DNA from: Nitrosomonas supralitoralis
GTDB taxonomy: Bacteria > Pseudomonadota > Gammaproteobacteria > Burkholderiales > Nitrosomonadaceae
Length of the DNA: 64,000 nucleotides
NCBI RefSeq assembly: GCF_003011925.2
Contig: NZ_PXXU01000006.1
Location: forward strand, 1-64,000
Reading direction: 5' to 3'
Each line of letters starts with the position of its first letter. Position 1 is the stretch's first letter. The notes under the pieces were generated by a model. That model was not told where the DNA came from and made no database searches. It saw only the letters and a list, made by a program, of their open reading frames with translations. Positions 36,976-46,496 of this stretch are shown here, piece by piece. Made by a program: the position numbers and the translations under genes.

Positions 36976-38154
36976 CTAGGCGATCCCCACGTCAGAGAAT
37001 AACACTGCAAAAATCGCATCTATGATAATGACCATGGTGATGGCGGTGACGACAGAGGAAGTGGTTCCTTCACCAAGACTTTCAGTGTTCGGTTTAATTC
37101 TTAGGCCAAAATGGCATGCAATCAAGGCTATTACCATTCCGCTTACAATTCCTTTTCCTAATCCTAACCACAGATTCCCTATCGGCACAGAATCTGGCAG
37201 TGAAGTAATGAAATAATGATAGTGTAAGCCCAACTGTATCTCGGCTGCGACCATTCCGCCCAGTAATGCTACTGCACTGGTCCACAGTACCAGCAACGGC
37301 ATTGCAATACCAAGGCCCAAAACTTTGGGTAAAATTAATCGTTGACTATGAGAAATGCCCATTACAGTTAAAGCATCCAGCTCCTGGGTTACACGCATGA
37401 CACCGAGTTGTGCGGTCATGGATGAGCCAGAACGGCCCGCTACCAGTATCGCCGCCAGCATTGGGCCTAGTTCGCGGATAATACTGATTCCCAAAATATT
37501 GACAATAAAAATGTCGGCGCCAAATAATTGCAATTGTTTGGAGGAGAGATAACTCAATACAATACCGATCAGAAAACCAACTAATGCAGTGATGCCCAGT
37601 GCTTGAGCACCTGTTCTATATAAATTCGCGGAGATTTCGCGCCAAGGAATATAGGCAGGATGCCGGATTAAGTAAGCCACATCAAGTATTAGCTGACCAA
37701 CCATTGCAATCAGGCCTACCGCATGTTGCCATAAAGCTAGCGCTGGTTTTCCTAACGTAGTGATCGGCCATAGTAAGTCCCGTTGTTTGGTTTCTAATTG
37801 AAGAGTGGGGAGATGTTCTAACCGTTCAAACATCTTTTCATGTTCGGGACGTAACTGTAAATGTTCGGGACGCTTTGTTTTCCATGCACTCCAAAGCATG
37901 AGGATGCCAGCAGTGTCGATCTGTTCAATGCCAGTCAAATCCCAAGAAAGATTCTGATTTTCAGCTTGTCGTGACAATTCATCCTCAAGGGATTTTAACA
38001 AGGTATTCAATGCCACCAAAGTATAACTACCCGTCAAAATAATGTGAGGAGAGCCATCTTTAGTACAGAGCTGATACCAGTGATTCATCGTTTTATGAGC
38101 ATGATTTACAGATATTAATTTAGGTTTGGTCTTATTGACAGGCATACCAGGCAT
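36976..38154 (-). CDS. MlaE-type permease with fused N-terminal STAS domain
   Basis: A 392-residue protein. Residues about 25-125 resemble a STAS domain (HIILTGSYTLVALNTLLKSLEDEL, WDLTGIEQIDTAGILMLWSAWK), i.e. the MlaB function on the same chain. The rest is the MlaE permease with about five helices, including GFLIGIVLSYLSSKQLQLFGADIF, IRELGPMLAAILVAGRSGSSMTAQLG and the ending TTSSVVTAITMVIIIDAIFAVLF. It is the first gene of the E-F-D-PqiC operon. ATG 38145 or 38154 could be used. Confidence 0.93.
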   Translation of the reverse strand: MPGMPVNKTKPKLISVNHAHKTMNHWYQLCTKDGSPHIILTGSYTLVALNTLLKSLEDELSRQAENQNLSWDLTGIEQIDTAGILMLWSAWKTKRPEHLQLRPEHEKMFERLEHLPTLQLETKQRDLLWPITTLGKPALALWQHAVGLIAMVGQLILDVAYLIRHPAYIPWREISANLYRTGAQALGITALVGFLIGIVLSYLSSKQLQLFGADIFIVNILGISIIRELGPMLAAILVAGRSGSSMTAQLGVMRVTQELDALTVMGISHSQRLILPKVLGLGIAMPLLVLWTSAVALLGGMVAAEIQLGLHYHYFITSLPDSVPIGNLWLGLGKGIVSGMVIALIACHFGLRIKPNTESLGEGTTSSVVTAITMVIIIDAIFAVLFSDVGIA

Positions 38155-38320
38155 GTTTAAAACCGACAGAGGTAAATCTATAATATTTACAGACAGAACT
38201 GCTTATCTTAGATTGGCCGTGCTTATTGTGATCTGTATATAACAGAAGATGCTATTGTATATGGTTATATCAGAGCGGGTTCGCCAGATTTTTCACCTTT
38301 CTGTCTGTGGCCCAGCAAGT

Positions 38321-39790
38321 TTACTGTGTTTGTGCAACCGCCGTGCGGGCTAATGCCGGATTATCAGCAAAATATTTCTTGATCCCTAAAAACATCGCAT
38401 CTGCCATTTGGTTTTGATAATTTCCACTGCGTAATTTTACTTCTTCTTTAGGATTGCTGAGGAAAGCTGTTTCCACCAGAATTGAAGGAATATCCGGTGA
38501 TTTGAGTACTGCAAAACCTGCCTGTTCTACATTTCTTTTATGTAAGTGATTGATATTGCCAAGTTGATTTAGAACATAATCAGCCAGTTTGACACTGTCG
38601 CTGATGGCGGCATTGAGTGACAAATCAAGTAACAGTTCTTTGATGTCTTTTGATTTTGATGTGATGTCAATTCCTCCCATCAAATCGCCATCGACGCTGT
38701 TTTCCTGGTTAGCGAGCCAACTGGCTGTGGTTGAAGTTGCGCCATGTTCAGACAAAGTAAATACTGAAGAACCATGAGCATGTGATTTAGGGTTAGCATC
38801 TGCATGTATTGATACGAACAAGTCAGCGTTGGCACGTCGTGCATTAATCCGTCGTTGCGGAAGCGAAATGTAATAATCTCCATCGCGTGTTAAAACAGCT
38901 CTCATATTGGGTTCTTTATCAATCTTTTCCTTGAGTCTCCTGGCTATTGCCAACGTGACATCTTTTTCGTATGTGCCCTGTTGACCGACCGCCCCAGGAT
39001 CCTTGCCACCGTGACCGGGGTCAATTGCAACGATGATAATTCGCGGTACCATGATTTTTTGAGGGGTCGTGCTGGGTTTGCGGTTTTTTGCTGCTTGAAA
39101 ACTGCCTGAATGCTTGACCGGATTCGATGGCTGAAGTTGGAGTCTTGGTTGATGTTGGAGAATCTGCTGCGCTGAGTTGGGCTTTGGTTGATTGCTACCC
39201 TGTATTAATGAGACAACCAACTCATCCAAAACATCCGTTTCAGAATCAGCATTGGCAGCTAGATCAGCCCGAGCGTTAAGATCGGTTCTGGCTGCTTTAT
39301 CCGGGTTATAAATATCCAATATTAATCGATAAGTTGAATTTTCCTTGGGTGGTACAACGAATGTGCGCGGTACGACGTGTGCTTTTAGATCGAATACCAG
39401 CCGGATAACATGCGGTGTAAACTGACCAATACGAATGTTTTGCACAAAAGGATCGATAGCATCCACTTTCTGCGGTAAAGTATGCAGTATCGGATTAAGC
39501 TTAGTATTGTTTAAATCAATAACTACGCGATGTGGGTTTTCCAGCATGCTAAGTTCATATTCAAGCGGCCGGTCGGATTCAAGTGTAATGCGTGTATAGT
39601 CAGGTGTTAATCCAACGCGAACGGATTGAATTATGGCATCTGCAGCCAGAACGGATTGGCTCAGCAATATCCAGAAGCAAAAAAGGATTAGTAACAGGGG
39701 CGTCAGAAATCGATGTTTCGCGGTAGCATTGCTGGAGTTGCTAAAATGAGCAATCAGATATTTTTTTCTGTATTCCAATGTATCAAGCAT
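38321..39790 (-). CDS. amiC: N-acetylmuramoyl-L-alanine amidase (AmiC-type)
   Basis: A 489-residue periplasmic hydrolase that splits septal peptidoglycan. After a long n-region comes a hydrophobic signal (FLTPLLLILFCFWILLSQSVLA). Next is an AMIN domain (about 50-160: VRVGLTPDYTRITLESDRPLEYEL), a Ser/Pro/Gln-rich linker, and a zinc amidase domain (about 250-475) with AIDPGHGGKDPGAVG, the Glu/His ligands and SIHADANP, ILVETAFLSNPKEE. ATG 39790 follows an agga site inside tsaE, giving a 37-bp overlap. Confidence 0.93.
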   Translation of the reverse strand: MLDTLEYRKKYLIAHFSNSSNATAKHRFLTPLLLILFCFWILLSQSVLAADAIIQSVRVGLTPDYTRITLESDRPLEYELSMLENPHRVVIDLNNTKLNPILHTLPQKVDAIDPFVQNIRIGQFTPHVIRLVFDLKAHVVPRTFVVPPKENSTYRLILDIYNPDKAARTDLNARADLAANADSETDVLDELVVSLIQGSNQPKPNSAQQILQHQPRLQLQPSNPVKHSGSFQAAKNRKPSTTPQKIMVPRIIIVAIDPGHGGKDPGAVGQQGTYEKDVTLAIARRLKEKIDKEPNMRAVLTRDGDYYISLPQRRINARRANADLFVSIHADANPKSHAHGSSVFTLSEHGATSTTASWLANQENSVDGDLMGGIDITSKSKDIKELLLDLSLNAAISDSVKLADYVLNQLGNINHLHKRNVEQAGFAVLKSPDIPSILVETAFLSNPKEEVKLRSGNYQNQMADAMFLGIKKYFADNPALARTAVAQTQ

Positions 39791-40260
39791 TGTTTTCCTG
39801 TTTCTGTACTGCTTCTGATTTCAATATTTCTGCCCGAATCAAACATGTTGAGAAAGCACTGTAGATCAGCTTTTGGCAATAGATTCCCTGCTTTTTCAGG
39901 CCATTCCACCAAACAGATCGAATCTGAATTAAAATAATCGCGGAAACCTGCTTCTTCCCATTCAGAATAATCATTGAATCGATAAAAATCAAAGTGATAC
40001 AAGTATAACCCAGAGATTTTGTAGATTTCAACTAAATTATATGTAGGACTTTTTACGATATGCGAATATCCAAGGCCATGTAGAATACCTCGCGTTAATG
40101 TGGTTTTGCCAGCGCCTAGGTTGCCAAACAGATGAATTATCAAACCAGAATGCAGGCAAGCTGCTAATTTTTTGCCGAATTTCAGAGTTTCTTCTTCATC
40201 GGCAAGATAGCGTGTAAGGTTTTGTGCTGATTCAGCATCTGTCGAATGAATGCTATGCAA
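39754..40260 (-). CDS. tsaE: tRNA threonylcarbamoyladenosine biosynthesis ATPase TsaE
   Basis: A 168-residue P-loop protein needed for the t6A37 modification of tRNAs, acting with TsaB and TsaD. Walker A is GNLGAGKTTLTRGILHGLG, followed by VKSPTYNLVEIY and the YHFDFYRF region with CLVEWPEKAGN. No ATG precedes the conserved region; the best start is TTG 40260, eight bases after a gaggt ribosome site. This start overlaps the divergent queG start by about 15 bp. Confidence 0.92.
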   Translation of the reverse strand: MHSIHSTDAESAQNLTRYLADEEETLKFGKKLAACLHSGLIIHLFGNLGAGKTTLTRGILHGLGYSHIVKSPTYNLVEIYKISGLYLYHFDFYRFNDYSEWEEAGFRDYFNSDSICLVEWPEKAGNLLPKADLQCFLNMFDSGRNIEIRSSTETGKQCLIHWNTEKNI

Positions 40261-41352
40261 GAAAATACCTCAACAAATAAAATATCAGATTATGCAGCCT
40301 TGGCAATTGCCATCAAAGCATGGGGCAAGGAATTGGGTTTTCATGATATCCGTATCGCCGATGCCAATGCGGATGTTACCGCTACCGAATCTGGTTTGTT
40401 CGCATGGTTGGACAAAGGATATCACGGTGACATGGATTATATGGCAAAACATGGTACCAAGCGTACTCGTCCTGCCGAACTTGAACCAGGCACACTACGG
40501 GTTATTTCGGTGTGTATCAATTATGCACCACCTGCAGTCAGAAATAGCTGGGATGTAATCCATTCGGGAGAGCAAGCATTTATTTCACGCTATGCGCTGG
40601 GGCGTGATTACCATAAGGTTCTGCGTTCCCGGTTGCAAAAATTGGCAGATAAAATTATAGCGGAAATAGGGCCATTTAATTATCGGGTTTTTTCCGATAG
40701 TGCACCTGTGATGGAGGTGGCGTGGGCGCAGAAATCTGGACTGGGCTGGCGCGGAAAGCATACTTTGTTGTTGTCGCGTCAGGCGGGCTCGATGTTCTTT
40801 CTCGGTGAAATGTATGCTGACCTTCCGCTGCCTGTCGATGAGGAAACTGAAAATTATTGTGGCAGTTGTACCCGATGTATTGATATATGCCCGACACAAG
40901 CAATTGTTGCACCGTATGAAGTTGATGCACGGCGCTGCATTTCTTACTTGACCATCGAATTGAAAGACAGTATTCCCGAATCGTTACGCCCATTGATTGG
41001 CAATCGCATTTATGGTTGCGATGATTGTCAGTTGATATGCCCATGGAATAAATTTGCCAAAATAACGAATGAAAATGATTTTCATGTGCGCAATGGGCTG
41101 GATGATGTGTCGCTGATTGAATTGTTTGGCTGGGATCAAGAGACATTTGAAACTAAATTGGCTGGCAGTGCAATACGTCGTATTGGTCATGTGCAGTGGT
41201 TGCGTAATATCGCGGTCGGTTTGGGAAATGCGCCGTATTCGCTGGAAATCGTTCAAGCGCTTCAAGCACGGGTGGATGATGCTTCAGCTGTGGTGCGTGA
41301 ACATGTGCAGTGGGCGTTAGAGCAACAAGATATGAAAAGAAAAGCAAAGTAA
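40246..41352 (+). CDS. queG: Epoxyqueuosine reductase
   Basis: A 368-residue cobalamin- and iron-sulfur-dependent enzyme performing the last step of queuosine synthesis in tRNA. Two ferredoxin-type motifs are clear: CGSCTRCIDICPTQAI (about 205-220) and CDDCQLICPWNKFA (about 258-271). The C-terminal HEAT-like helical tail (VQALQARVDDASAVVREHVQWALEQ) is also typical. Start ATG 40246 or 40255; both lie within the start region of the divergent tsaE. Confidence 0.95.
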   Translation: MNAMQENTSTNKISDYAALAIAIKAWGKELGFHDIRIADANADVTATESGLFAWLDKGYHGDMDYMAKHGTKRTRPAELEPGTLRVISVCINYAPPAVRNSWDVIHSGEQAFISRYALGRDYHKVLRSRLQKLADKIIAEIGPFNYRVFSDSAPVMEVAWAQKSGLGWRGKHTLLLSRQAGSMFFLGEMYADLPLPVDEETENYCGSCTRCIDICPTQAIVAPYEVDARRCISYLTIELKDSIPESLRPLIGNRIYGCDDCQLICPWNKFAKITNENDFHVRNGLDDVSLIELFGWDQETFETKLAGSAIRRIGHVQWLRNIAVGLGNAPYSLEIVQALQARVDDASAVVREHVQWALEQQDMKRKAK

Positions 41353-41365
41353 CTAAGGAAAACAT

Positions 41366-42580
41366 ATGATGAATAAACGATCAGTTATCGGCACACCGCT
41401 GAGTCCGTCAGCGACCAAAGTCATGCTGCTGGGCAGTGGTGAGCTTGGTAAAGAAGTGATTGTTGCATTGCAGCGTTTCGGTGTCGAAACCATTGCGGTA
41501 GACCGCTATGCCGATGCGCCGGGGCATCAGGTTGCGCATCGTGCGCATGTGATCAATATGGCGGATGGTCAAGCACTGCGCGCGCTGATTGAGCAGGAGC
41601 GCCCTGATATCATTGTGCCGGAAATTGAAGCCATTGCAACCGATATGTTGGTTGAAATCGAGCAGGCGGGGATTGCAACGGTGATTCCGACCGCACGTGC
41701 TGCTAAACTCACGATGAATCGTGAGGGGATTCGCTGTCTGGCAGCCGAAACATTAGGTTTACCAACTTCACCTTATGCATTTGCCAATAGTCTGGATCAA
41801 TTGCGCGCAGCAATTGATGCCAAGATCGGTTATCCCTGTATCGTAAAACCGGTGATGTCGTCCTCGGGCAAAGGACAATCGCGTATCGAAAATTCAGATG
41901 AAGTTGAAACAGCATGGAATTACGCTGCGAGTGGCAGCCGGGTGAATCAAGGGCGGGTAATTGTCGAGGGTGTGATTCAATTTGACTACGAAATTACGCA
42001 ACTGACAGTACGTGCTTTGGATGCCGGAGGTGAAGTAAAAATACATTTCTGTGAAGCGATAGGTCATTTGCAGGTGCGGGGTGACTATGTTGAGAGCTGG
42101 CAACCGCAGGGAATGTCACCGCTGGCATTGGAACGTGCACGTGAGATTGCTAAGATAATCACTGATGATCTGGGCGGTTTAGGTGTTTTCGGTGTGGAGT
42201 TGTTCATCAAAGGTGATGATGTCTGGTTCAGCGAAGTAAGTCCACGGCCGCATGATACCGGCATGGTAACCATGTGCAGCCAGAAGCAAAGTGAATTTGA
42301 TTTGCATGCACGCGCTATCTTGGGGTTGTCGGTGGATACAACTTTGCTCGCACCAGGTGCCAGTGCAGTGATTTATGGTCAATTGGAAGCGCAAGGTATT
42401 GCATTCTCAGGCGTGGTTGAAGCACTCAGCGTACCGCACAGTGATTTGCGTTTGTTCGGCAAACCAGAATCATTCAAGCACCGGCGCATGGGCGTCGCAC
42501 TGGCGAATGGCGCTAATGTAGACGAAGCCCGAAGCCGTGCTAAACTCGCGGCCAGCAGGGTGATCCCTATCAAAGCATAA
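41366..42580 (+). CDS. purT: Formate-dependent phosphoribosylglycinamide formyltransferase
   Basis: A 404-residue ATP-grasp enzyme adding the formyl group to GAR with formate and ATP in purine synthesis. The N-terminal domain begins with [21 protein letters not shown]. The ATP-grasp core includes [17 protein letters not shown] and [29 protein letters not shown], and the end is RMGVALANG. It follows queG by 13 bp. The folate-independent route may matter in an autotroph, though that is inference. Confidence 0.96.
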   Translation: MMNKRSVIGTPLSPSATKVMLLGSGELGKEVIVALQRFGVETIAVDRYADAPGHQVAHRAHVINMADGQALRALIEQERPDIIVPEIEAIATDMLVEIEQAGIATVIPTARAAKLTMNREGIRCLAAETLGLPTSPYAFANSLDQLRAAIDAKIGYPCIVKPVMSSSGKGQSRIENSDEVETAWNYAASGSRVNQGRVIVEGVIQFDYEITQLTVRALDAGGEVKIHFCEAIGHLQVRGDYVESWQPQGMSPLALERAREIAKIITDDLGGLGVFGVELFIKGDDVWFSEVSPRPHDTGMVTMCSQKQSEFDLHARAILGLSVDTTLLAPGASAVIYGQLEAQGIAFSGVVEALSVPHSDLRLFGKPESFKHRRMGVALANGANVDEARSRAKLAASRVIPIKA

Positions 42581-42615
42581 TAAGCAGAATAACCAAAAAT
42601 TTAATAAGGAAAATT

Positions 42616-43521
42616 ATGACTATTGAACAACTTAACGCAAATTACAAAATCGCAGGTCAACTTGAATTTGTCGATGGTAAGGGCGGTTTGCCGATGATTC
42701 AGGTGAATAGCGCCAAAGCCAGAGCGCTGATTTCAATTCATGCGGGACAAGTGTTGTCGTATCAGCCAGTCGGCGAGCCGGAAGATCTCATGTTTCTGAG
42801 TGAAAAAGCATATTACCAGGACGGCAAAGCGATTAAAGGCGGTGCGCCAGTTTGCTGGCCATGGTTTGGCGCCGATCCGGAAGGCAAGGGCCGTCCAGGT
42901 CATGGCTTTGTGCGCAATCGTGCGTGGAATGTCGTGGCAACCGAAGCTATGAGCAATGGCGATATCAAGGTCAAACTGGGTCTGGTGGACACGCCAGAAA
43001 CGCGCGCGATCTGGCCGCAATCCTTTAGTCTGCTGCAAGAAATTATTATTGGTGATGCGCTGAATCTGTCCCTGGTCACGCGCAACGCCGGCAAAGAAAC
43101 TTTCTCAATTACGCAAGCGTTTCATACTTACTTCAAAGTAGGTGATATTGCGCGAACCAAAGTGCTTGGCCTGGAAGGTTGTGAATATATCGACAAGGCA
43201 GGCGGTAATGCGCAAAAGCAGCAATCGGGAGCAGTGACTATCGAATCCGAAGTCGATCGCATTTATCTGGATGTCGGGAATACCATAACGATCGATGATA
43301 GTGCGCTGAGTCGCCGTATCCAGATTACTTCACAAGGTAGCAAAACCGCAGTGGTTTGGAATCCATGGGAAAAAATTTCCAAGGAAATGGCCGATCTGGA
43401 TGACGCCGACTATCAACGCTTGCTTTGCGTTGAAACCACGAATGCCGCGAATAATGTGGTGGAAGTGACTCCTGGCGGTGAATGCCGATTAACGGCTAAC
43501 TACCGAGTGGTCCGCAACTAA
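42616..43521 (+). CDS. D-hexose-6-phosphate mutarotase (YeaD-type aldose epimerase)
   Basis: A 301-residue galactose mutarotase-fold enzyme interconverting anomers of hexose-6-phosphates. Family blocks include HAGQVLSYQPVGEPEDLMFLSEKA, IKGGAPVCWPWFG, the His of PGHGFVRNRAW, LSLVTRNAGKETFSITQAFHTYF and the late Glu of LCVETTNAANN. It lies 35 bp after purT with an aagga site and may share its transcript. Confidence 0.92.
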   Translation: MTIEQLNANYKIAGQLEFVDGKGGLPMIQVNSAKARALISIHAGQVLSYQPVGEPEDLMFLSEKAYYQDGKAIKGGAPVCWPWFGADPEGKGRPGHGFVRNRAWNVVATEAMSNGDIKVKLGLVDTPETRAIWPQSFSLLQEIIIGDALNLSLVTRNAGKETFSITQAFHTYFKVGDIARTKVLGLEGCEYIDKAGGNAQKQQSGAVTIESEVDRIYLDVGNTITIDDSALSRRIQITSQGSKTAVVWNPWEKISKEMADLDDADYQRLLCVETTNAANNVVEVTPGGECRLTANYRVVRN

Positions 43522-43559
43522 CCCGGGGAAATGGGAATAATGCGGTATATTTCGCCGCA

Positions 43560-44132
43560 TCATGGTAAATTTTTGATTGTACTGAAGAACTTCTCATTGC
43601 CTAGGTTCAACTTATACTTATCCCAATCGAAACAAGGCCCTGGATCTGTTTTGCGGTCAGGTGCGATATCCGAGTGCCCGACAATATGCCGGATGGGATA
43701 TTGTCGGCATAGGCAGTGCGTCAGTGCAATTAATGATGAGTATTGATTTTCAGTAAACGGTTCGGTGTCACTGCCTTCAAGTTCTATGCCGATCGAAAAA
43801 TCGTTGCAACGTGTTTTACCTTGCCAATGGGAAATACCTGCATGCCAGGCGCGTTTAGTGCAGGGTACAAATTGAATGATCGTACCCTCGCGGCGAATGA
43901 AAAAATGCGCCGATACTTTCAAGCCCTGTAACGATGGGTAATGTGGATGCGCTTGCGGGTCGAGTTGGTTAGTAAACAATTCTATCACGCCACTGCCACC
44001 AAATTCGTTGGGTGGAAGACTGATGTTGTGAATAACCAATAAGCTGATTTCCGTATCCGCTGGACGTTCGTCACAATTGAGGGAGGCGATAAATTCGGCG
44101 GTATCAAGAAAACCTGATGCATCGATTTGCAT
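43560..44132 (-). CDS. ampD: 1,6-anhydro-N-acetylmuramyl-L-alanine amidase AmpD
   Basis: A 190-residue cytoplasmic zinc amidase that cleaves anhydromuropeptides during peptidoglycan recycling. Zinc ligands and catalytic residues are visible in LLVIHNISLPPNEFG (His), RAWHAGISHWQGKTRCNDFSIGIELEG (His/Glu region) and HIVGHSDIAPDRKTDPGPCFDW (His, Lys and Asp). No signal peptide, as expected for AmpD. Convergent with the mutarotase gene. Confidence 0.95.
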   Translation of the reverse strand: MQIDASGFLDTAEFIASLNCDERPADTEISLLVIHNISLPPNEFGGSGVIELFTNQLDPQAHPHYPSLQGLKVSAHFFIRREGTIIQFVPCTKRAWHAGISHWQGKTRCNDFSIGIELEGSDTEPFTENQYSSLIALTHCLCRQYPIRHIVGHSDIAPDRKTDPGPCFDWDKYKLNLGNEKFFSTIKNLP

Positions 44133-44204
44133 GCGTTAGAATTGCTGAAATTGAATGTTCCTGCATGGTAACTTACCTTAACAAAACTTGAAAATCGGAA
44201 TCGC

Positions 44205-44831
44205 ATGAAGCAAGGCAAATTCATTACGCTGGAAGGCATAGACGGTGCGGGAAAATCGACCCAACTGGCGTGGATTGTCGAACTATTGCAAGATGCGGGA
44301 AAGCCCGTCGTGGTGACACGCGAACCGGGTGGAACGACTTTGGGCGAGCAGTTGCGCGCGTTGTTGCTGAATAAGACCATGATCATGCATGCGGAAACCG
44401 AAGCGCTGTTGATGTTCGCCGCGCGACGTGAGCACTTGGATAAAGTCATTTTGCCTGCACTCACGCAAGGTCAATGGGTGATATCGGATCGTTTCACGGA
44501 TGCCAGCTTTGCTTATCAGAGTGGAGGCAGGGGATTGGATAGCGGTAAACTGGCCATTTTGGAACACTGGGTGCAGGGCGATTTGCAGCCTGACTTGACG
44601 CTCTATTTCGACGTGCCGGTGGAAGTCGGGCAGCAGCGTGTCTACCAATCTAAGAGCAAGGATCGTTTTGAGAAAGAACAAGCCGATTTTTTTCAGCGCG
44701 TGCGTGCAGCGTATCAGGATAGAGCAAAGCAGTTTCCTGAGCGCATCAGAATCATCGACAGCAGCCGATCTTTAGCCGATGTTAATGCTGCGGTTGAACA
44801 GACGTTGCAGCCTTTGCTGAGTCATGAGTGA
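44205..44831 (+). CDS. tmk: Thymidylate kinase
   Basis: A 208-residue kinase that phosphorylates dTMP to dTDP. P-loop FITLEGIDGAGKSTQ is at residues 5-19, followed by VVTREPGGTTLGEQLR, SDRFTDASFAYQSGGRG (DRX motif, here DRF) and a LID region YQSKSKDRFEKEQADFFQRVR. The stop overlaps the holB start by eight bases, the usual tmk-holB order. Confidence 0.97.
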   Translation: MKQGKFITLEGIDGAGKSTQLAWIVELLQDAGKPVVVTREPGGTTLGEQLRALLLNKTMIMHAETEALLMFAARREHLDKVILPALTQGQWVISDRFTDASFAYQSGGRGLDSGKLAILEHWVQGDLQPDLTLYFDVPVEVGQQRVYQSKSKDRFEKEQADFFQRVRAAYQDRAKQFPERIRIIDSSRSLADVNAAVEQTLQPLLSHE

Positions 44832-45864
44832 AATTTATAGTTGGCAACAGGAAATATGGCGAAAATTGCTGCGCAGCCGTCAATTCTGGGGTCATGCGTT
44901 GCTGCTCAAAGGTAAACAAGGCATCGGCAAGTATGATTTCGCGTGCCAATTGGCGAAATCATTGCTTTGCGCCGCGCCAATGGCTGACTACAATGCTTGC
45001 GGGAAATGTTTGAGTTGCGGCTGGTTTGAGAAAAACAGTCATCCCAATTTTTATCCAGTAATACCGGAAGCATTCGCTGTCATGTTGAGAGGGAGCAGCG
45101 AGAAGGAAGAGAGCGAAGAAAAAGCAAGTAGAGCGGCAACCAAAAAAAGCGCCAGCCAGCAAATCAGTATCGAGCAAATCCGCAAATTATCCGATTTTGT
45201 TTATCTAACCGGCCATCAAAGTGGTTACAAGATTATCCTGATCTATCCTGCTGAAACGATGAATACAGCCTCTGCCAATGCATTGCTGAAGAAACTCGAA
45301 GAACCACCGCACAATGTGTTGTTCATCCTGATTACGCACCAAGCGCAGCATTTGTTGCCGACAGTACGCAGCCGCTGTCAGCAGATTGCGATGCCAATCC
45401 CGGATGTTGAAACTGCCGTGGCATGGCTGAAACAGCAGGCGGTCGATGATCCACAATGTCGTCTCGCCGCCGCCGGTTACGCACCATTATCTGCATTATT
45501 GATGGATAAGGGCGAATACGCAGCGCACTATGAACAATTTCTCCAGCATATTGCCAATCCCAAGCAATTTGATCCTCTGTGGTTGGCCGGAACGTTACTG
45601 CAAACGAATCTGTCCGTTGTTGTCAATTGGCTGCAAAAATGGTGCTACGATCTGGTCAGTTATCGCACCACTGGAAAAATCCGCTACTATTTGAATCAGT
45701 TGTCGACCATTCAAGTGTTAAGCGAGCAGATCAATTTGCCTGCGTGCGTGACTTTCACACGTGAGCTCAACACCAAACAACAACTGTCGCATCATCCACT
45801 CAATCCGCGCCTGTTTCTGGAGGAAATGTTCATTGCATATGCCACCATGATGCGGAGAGAATAA
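44824..45864 (+). CDS. holB: DNA polymerase III subunit delta'
   Basis: A 346-residue clamp-loader subunit. The AAA+ N-terminal part has GKQGIGKYDFACQLAKSLLC, a zinc-binding cluster (CGKCLSCGWF with an earlier Cys), LIYPAETMNTASANALLKKLEEPP and LPTVRSRCQQI (the SRC motif). A Glu/Ser-rich insertion lies at about residues 82-105 (RGSSEKEESEEKASRAATKK), unusual for the family. Coupled to tmk by an eight-base overlap. Confidence 0.95.
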   Translation: MSEIYSWQQEIWRKLLRSRQFWGHALLLKGKQGIGKYDFACQLAKSLLCAAPMADYNACGKCLSCGWFEKNSHPNFYPVIPEAFAVMLRGSSEKEESEEKASRAATKKSASQQISIEQIRKLSDFVYLTGHQSGYKIILIYPAETMNTASANALLKKLEEPPHNVLFILITHQAQHLLPTVRSRCQQIAMPIPDVETAVAWLKQQAVDDPQCRLAAAGYAPLSALLMDKGEYAAHYEQFLQHIANPKQFDPLWLAGTLLQTNLSVVVNWLQKWCYDLVSYRTTGKIRYYLNQLSTIQVLSEQINLPACVTFTRELNTKQQLSHHPLNPRLFLEEMFIAYATMMRRE

Positions 45865-46386
45865 TCACTTTTTCTCAAACGTATCGTCTGCTTTTAGAAC
45901 TTTTAGTGCCGCGCTGGCACAAGCTTCGTCATATTCAATCCCTGGAGCACCGCCGACGCCTATTCCGCCCACCACTTCTCCGCCGATCTTGATCGGAAAG
46001 CCGCCACCCAATAACAGAATGTTTTCATTCATTCGCGTCAAGCTTTGCAATTCCGGTTTTTGCGCCACCAGCACGGCAAATTTATGCGTCGAATCGCGCA
46101 AGCTGTTGGCGGTGTAGGCCTTGCGGCGGCTGCTATCGAGCGTGTGCGGCCCGGCGCCATCGGCTTTCAACTGCACTTTGAGTAATCCGGATTGATCCAC
46201 AATGGCCACGCTGACTCTGAATCCATCGTCATGACATTTTTTGATTGCCGCCATCGCCGCCTGGGTTGATAATTCAAGTGGTAGAGTTTTTTGTGTAGGA
46301 AAATCCTGCGCTGAGATCTGAGCGGATGCTGCACACAGCGTGAGCGCTGAAATGCCGGTTAAGAATGATTTGAGTGTATGGGTCAT
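45865..46386 (-). CDS. Secreted GlcG/HbpS-family heme-binding-type protein
   Basis: A 173-residue exported protein with a signal peptide (SFLTGISALTLCAASAQISA). The body matches the GlcG/HbpS fold: LSTQAAMAAIKKCHDDGFRVSVAIVDQSGLLKV, AYTANSLRDST and LLLGGGFPIKIGGEVVGGIGVGGAPGIEYDEACASAAL. Some members bind heme or corrinoids; the ligand here is unknown. ATG 46386 has an aaagga site, better than the upstream in-frame start. Confidence 0.88.
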   Translation of the reverse strand: MTHTLKSFLTGISALTLCAASAQISAQDFPTQKTLPLELSTQAAMAAIKKCHDDGFRVSVAIVDQSGLLKVQLKADGAGPHTLDSSRRKAYTANSLRDSTHKFAVLVAQKPELQSLTRMNENILLLGGGFPIKIGGEVVGGIGVGGAPGIEYDEACASAALKVLKADDTFEKK

Positions 46387-46496
46387 GATCGAATCCTTTG
46401 AATGAGTTTCCATGCAAATACATTAACATTGCACAATAAGATTATCACTGTTTTAATTGACAACAAACCCTATCATTTGCGAGAAGAGGTAATTAT

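Noticed and set aside
43540-43560. Terminator between the mutarotase and ampD genes
   Set aside because: A 6-bp stem (atgcgg/ccgcat) exists but no T-run follows on either strand.
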